Shown here one piece after another: positions 5,567-6,081 of a stretch of DNA of 6,081 bases. Source of the stretch: Chloroflexota bacterium (GTDB lineage: Bacteria > Chloroflexota > Limnocylindria > Limnocylindrales > CSP1-4); NCBI GenBank assembly GCA_021786915.1, contig JAJYMP010000493.1:1-6081 (forward strand). The letters run 5' to 3'. The notes under the pieces are model-generated. The model ran no database searches and was not told where the DNA came from. It saw only the letters and a list, made by a program, of their open reading frames with translations. Position numbers and translations under genes: made by a program. The stretch's first letter is position 1. The number at the start of each line of letters is the position of its first letter.

Positions 5567-6061
5567 ATGAAGCGGGCAGCGATGTTGCTCACGTTCGCGC
5601 TGCTCGCCGGAGGTTGCGCGTCCCCCTCGTCCTCGTCCGTCCCTCCGGCTCCCTCAGGCCCCTCCGCGTCGCCCGTTGCCTCGATCAAGGGCGTGCCGCC
5701 GACCGGACAGCAGGGATCCGGCACGTTGGTGACCTGCTCCCTGCCGGCGCAGGTGTGCGGGGACACCCTCCGCGCCGTCGAGGCTCTGCCGGCCCTCGAC
5801 GCCCGCGGCATGCCGCCCCTCGCCGTTGAGATCGTGGACATGTCCGAATGCCGGACGGTGTCCGGCGCGCCGAAGGGCTACGACCCATGCGCGGCCGCGA
5901 TCAACCCTCCGGCGGAGCCGAGTGCCATCGGCGGCGCTGACGCGCTCGCGTCTGTGACCTACAGGAACGGCCTCGGCAGGGCGTTCCTCTACGTCTGGTG
6001 GCGCACCTTCCCGTCTGGACGCGGCCCCGTCAACACCGTCCTAGAGGCCCACAACCCGTAG
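5567..6061 (+). CDS. Small secreted lipoprotein of unknown function
   Basis: I do not recognise the family. The 164-residue product begins MKRAAMLLTFALLAGGC: two basic residues, a short hydrophobic core and a lipobox ending at Cys17. It should therefore be exported, lipidated and anchored on the outer face of the membrane. Residues 18-50 are a Ser/Pro/Ala/Gly-rich tether. The remaining globular part (about 51-164) contains four cysteines, Cys57, Cys64, Cys95 and Cys108, enough for two disulfides, and a YVWWRTFPSG segment near the end. There are no catalytic motifs I can name. Start: ATG 5567 gives a typical short signal peptide but has no Shine-Dalgarno sequence. A GTG at 5525-5527, in frame 14 codons upstream with GAGG 3 nt before it, would give a longer arginine-rich N-terminus (178 residues). 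The gene stands alone, divergent from the M20 gene, and stops 20 bp before the window ends. Confidence 0.75.
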   Translation: MKRAAMLLTFALLAGGCASPSSSSVPPAPSGPSASPVASIKGVPPTGQQGSGTLVTCSLPAQVCGDTLRAVEALPALDARGMPPLAVEIVDMSECRTVSGAPKGYDPCAAAINPPAEPSAIGGADALASVTYRNGLGRAFLYVWWRTFPSGRGPVNTVLEAHNP

Positions 6062-6081
6062 CCGATCCTCGCCGAGCGGCT

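Overview
The window is GC-rich DNA (roughly 70 percent GC by eye), with several likely GTG starts and long open frames antisense to the genes. This fits a high-GC soil or freshwater bacterium. The protein style and the FabD-KAS-KAS gene order suggest Chloroflexota (for example Limnocylindria-like) or a deep actinobacterial lineage, but that is an inference from composition and protein style and not a placement.

Layout. (1) Positions 1-2903 are a leftward gene set for type II fatty acid synthesis. Read in the direction of transcription it is fabD (malonyl-CoA:ACP transacylase), then a complete FabF-type ketoacyl-ACP synthase, then the first 160 residues of a second FabF-type paralog that runs off the left edge. 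No acyl carrier protein, FabG or FabH gene lies between them. (2) About 100 bp of divergent regulatory DNA separates fabD from a rightward gene (3006-3956). That gene encodes a MarR-family regulator of about twice the usual length, with an N-terminal tandem heptad repeat. (3) A leftward M20-family zinc amidohydrolase or peptidase (3980-5404) converges on the regulator gene with a 23 bp gap. (4) A rightward small lipoprotein of unknown function (5567-6061) is divergent from the peptidase.

How the genes work together. FabD loads malonyl groups onto ACP and the two ketoacyl synthases use malonyl-ACP for chain elongation, so the left half is a fatty acid elongation module. The divergent MarR protein is well placed to control it, by analogy with FabT, a MarR-type regulator of fatty acid synthesis in streptococci, but nothing in the sequence proves the target. 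The M20 enzyme and the lipoprotein have no visible link to the fatty acid genes.

The points most worth a second look are the regulator's heptad-repeat arm, the inverted and direct repeats in the shared promoter region, the loss of both phenylalanines from the gating loop of the complete ketoacyl synthase, and a 67-base run of nine G-tracts (C-rich and G-poor in the mRNA) between fabD and the first fabF. I see no mobile element, CRISPR array, tRNA or rRNA.
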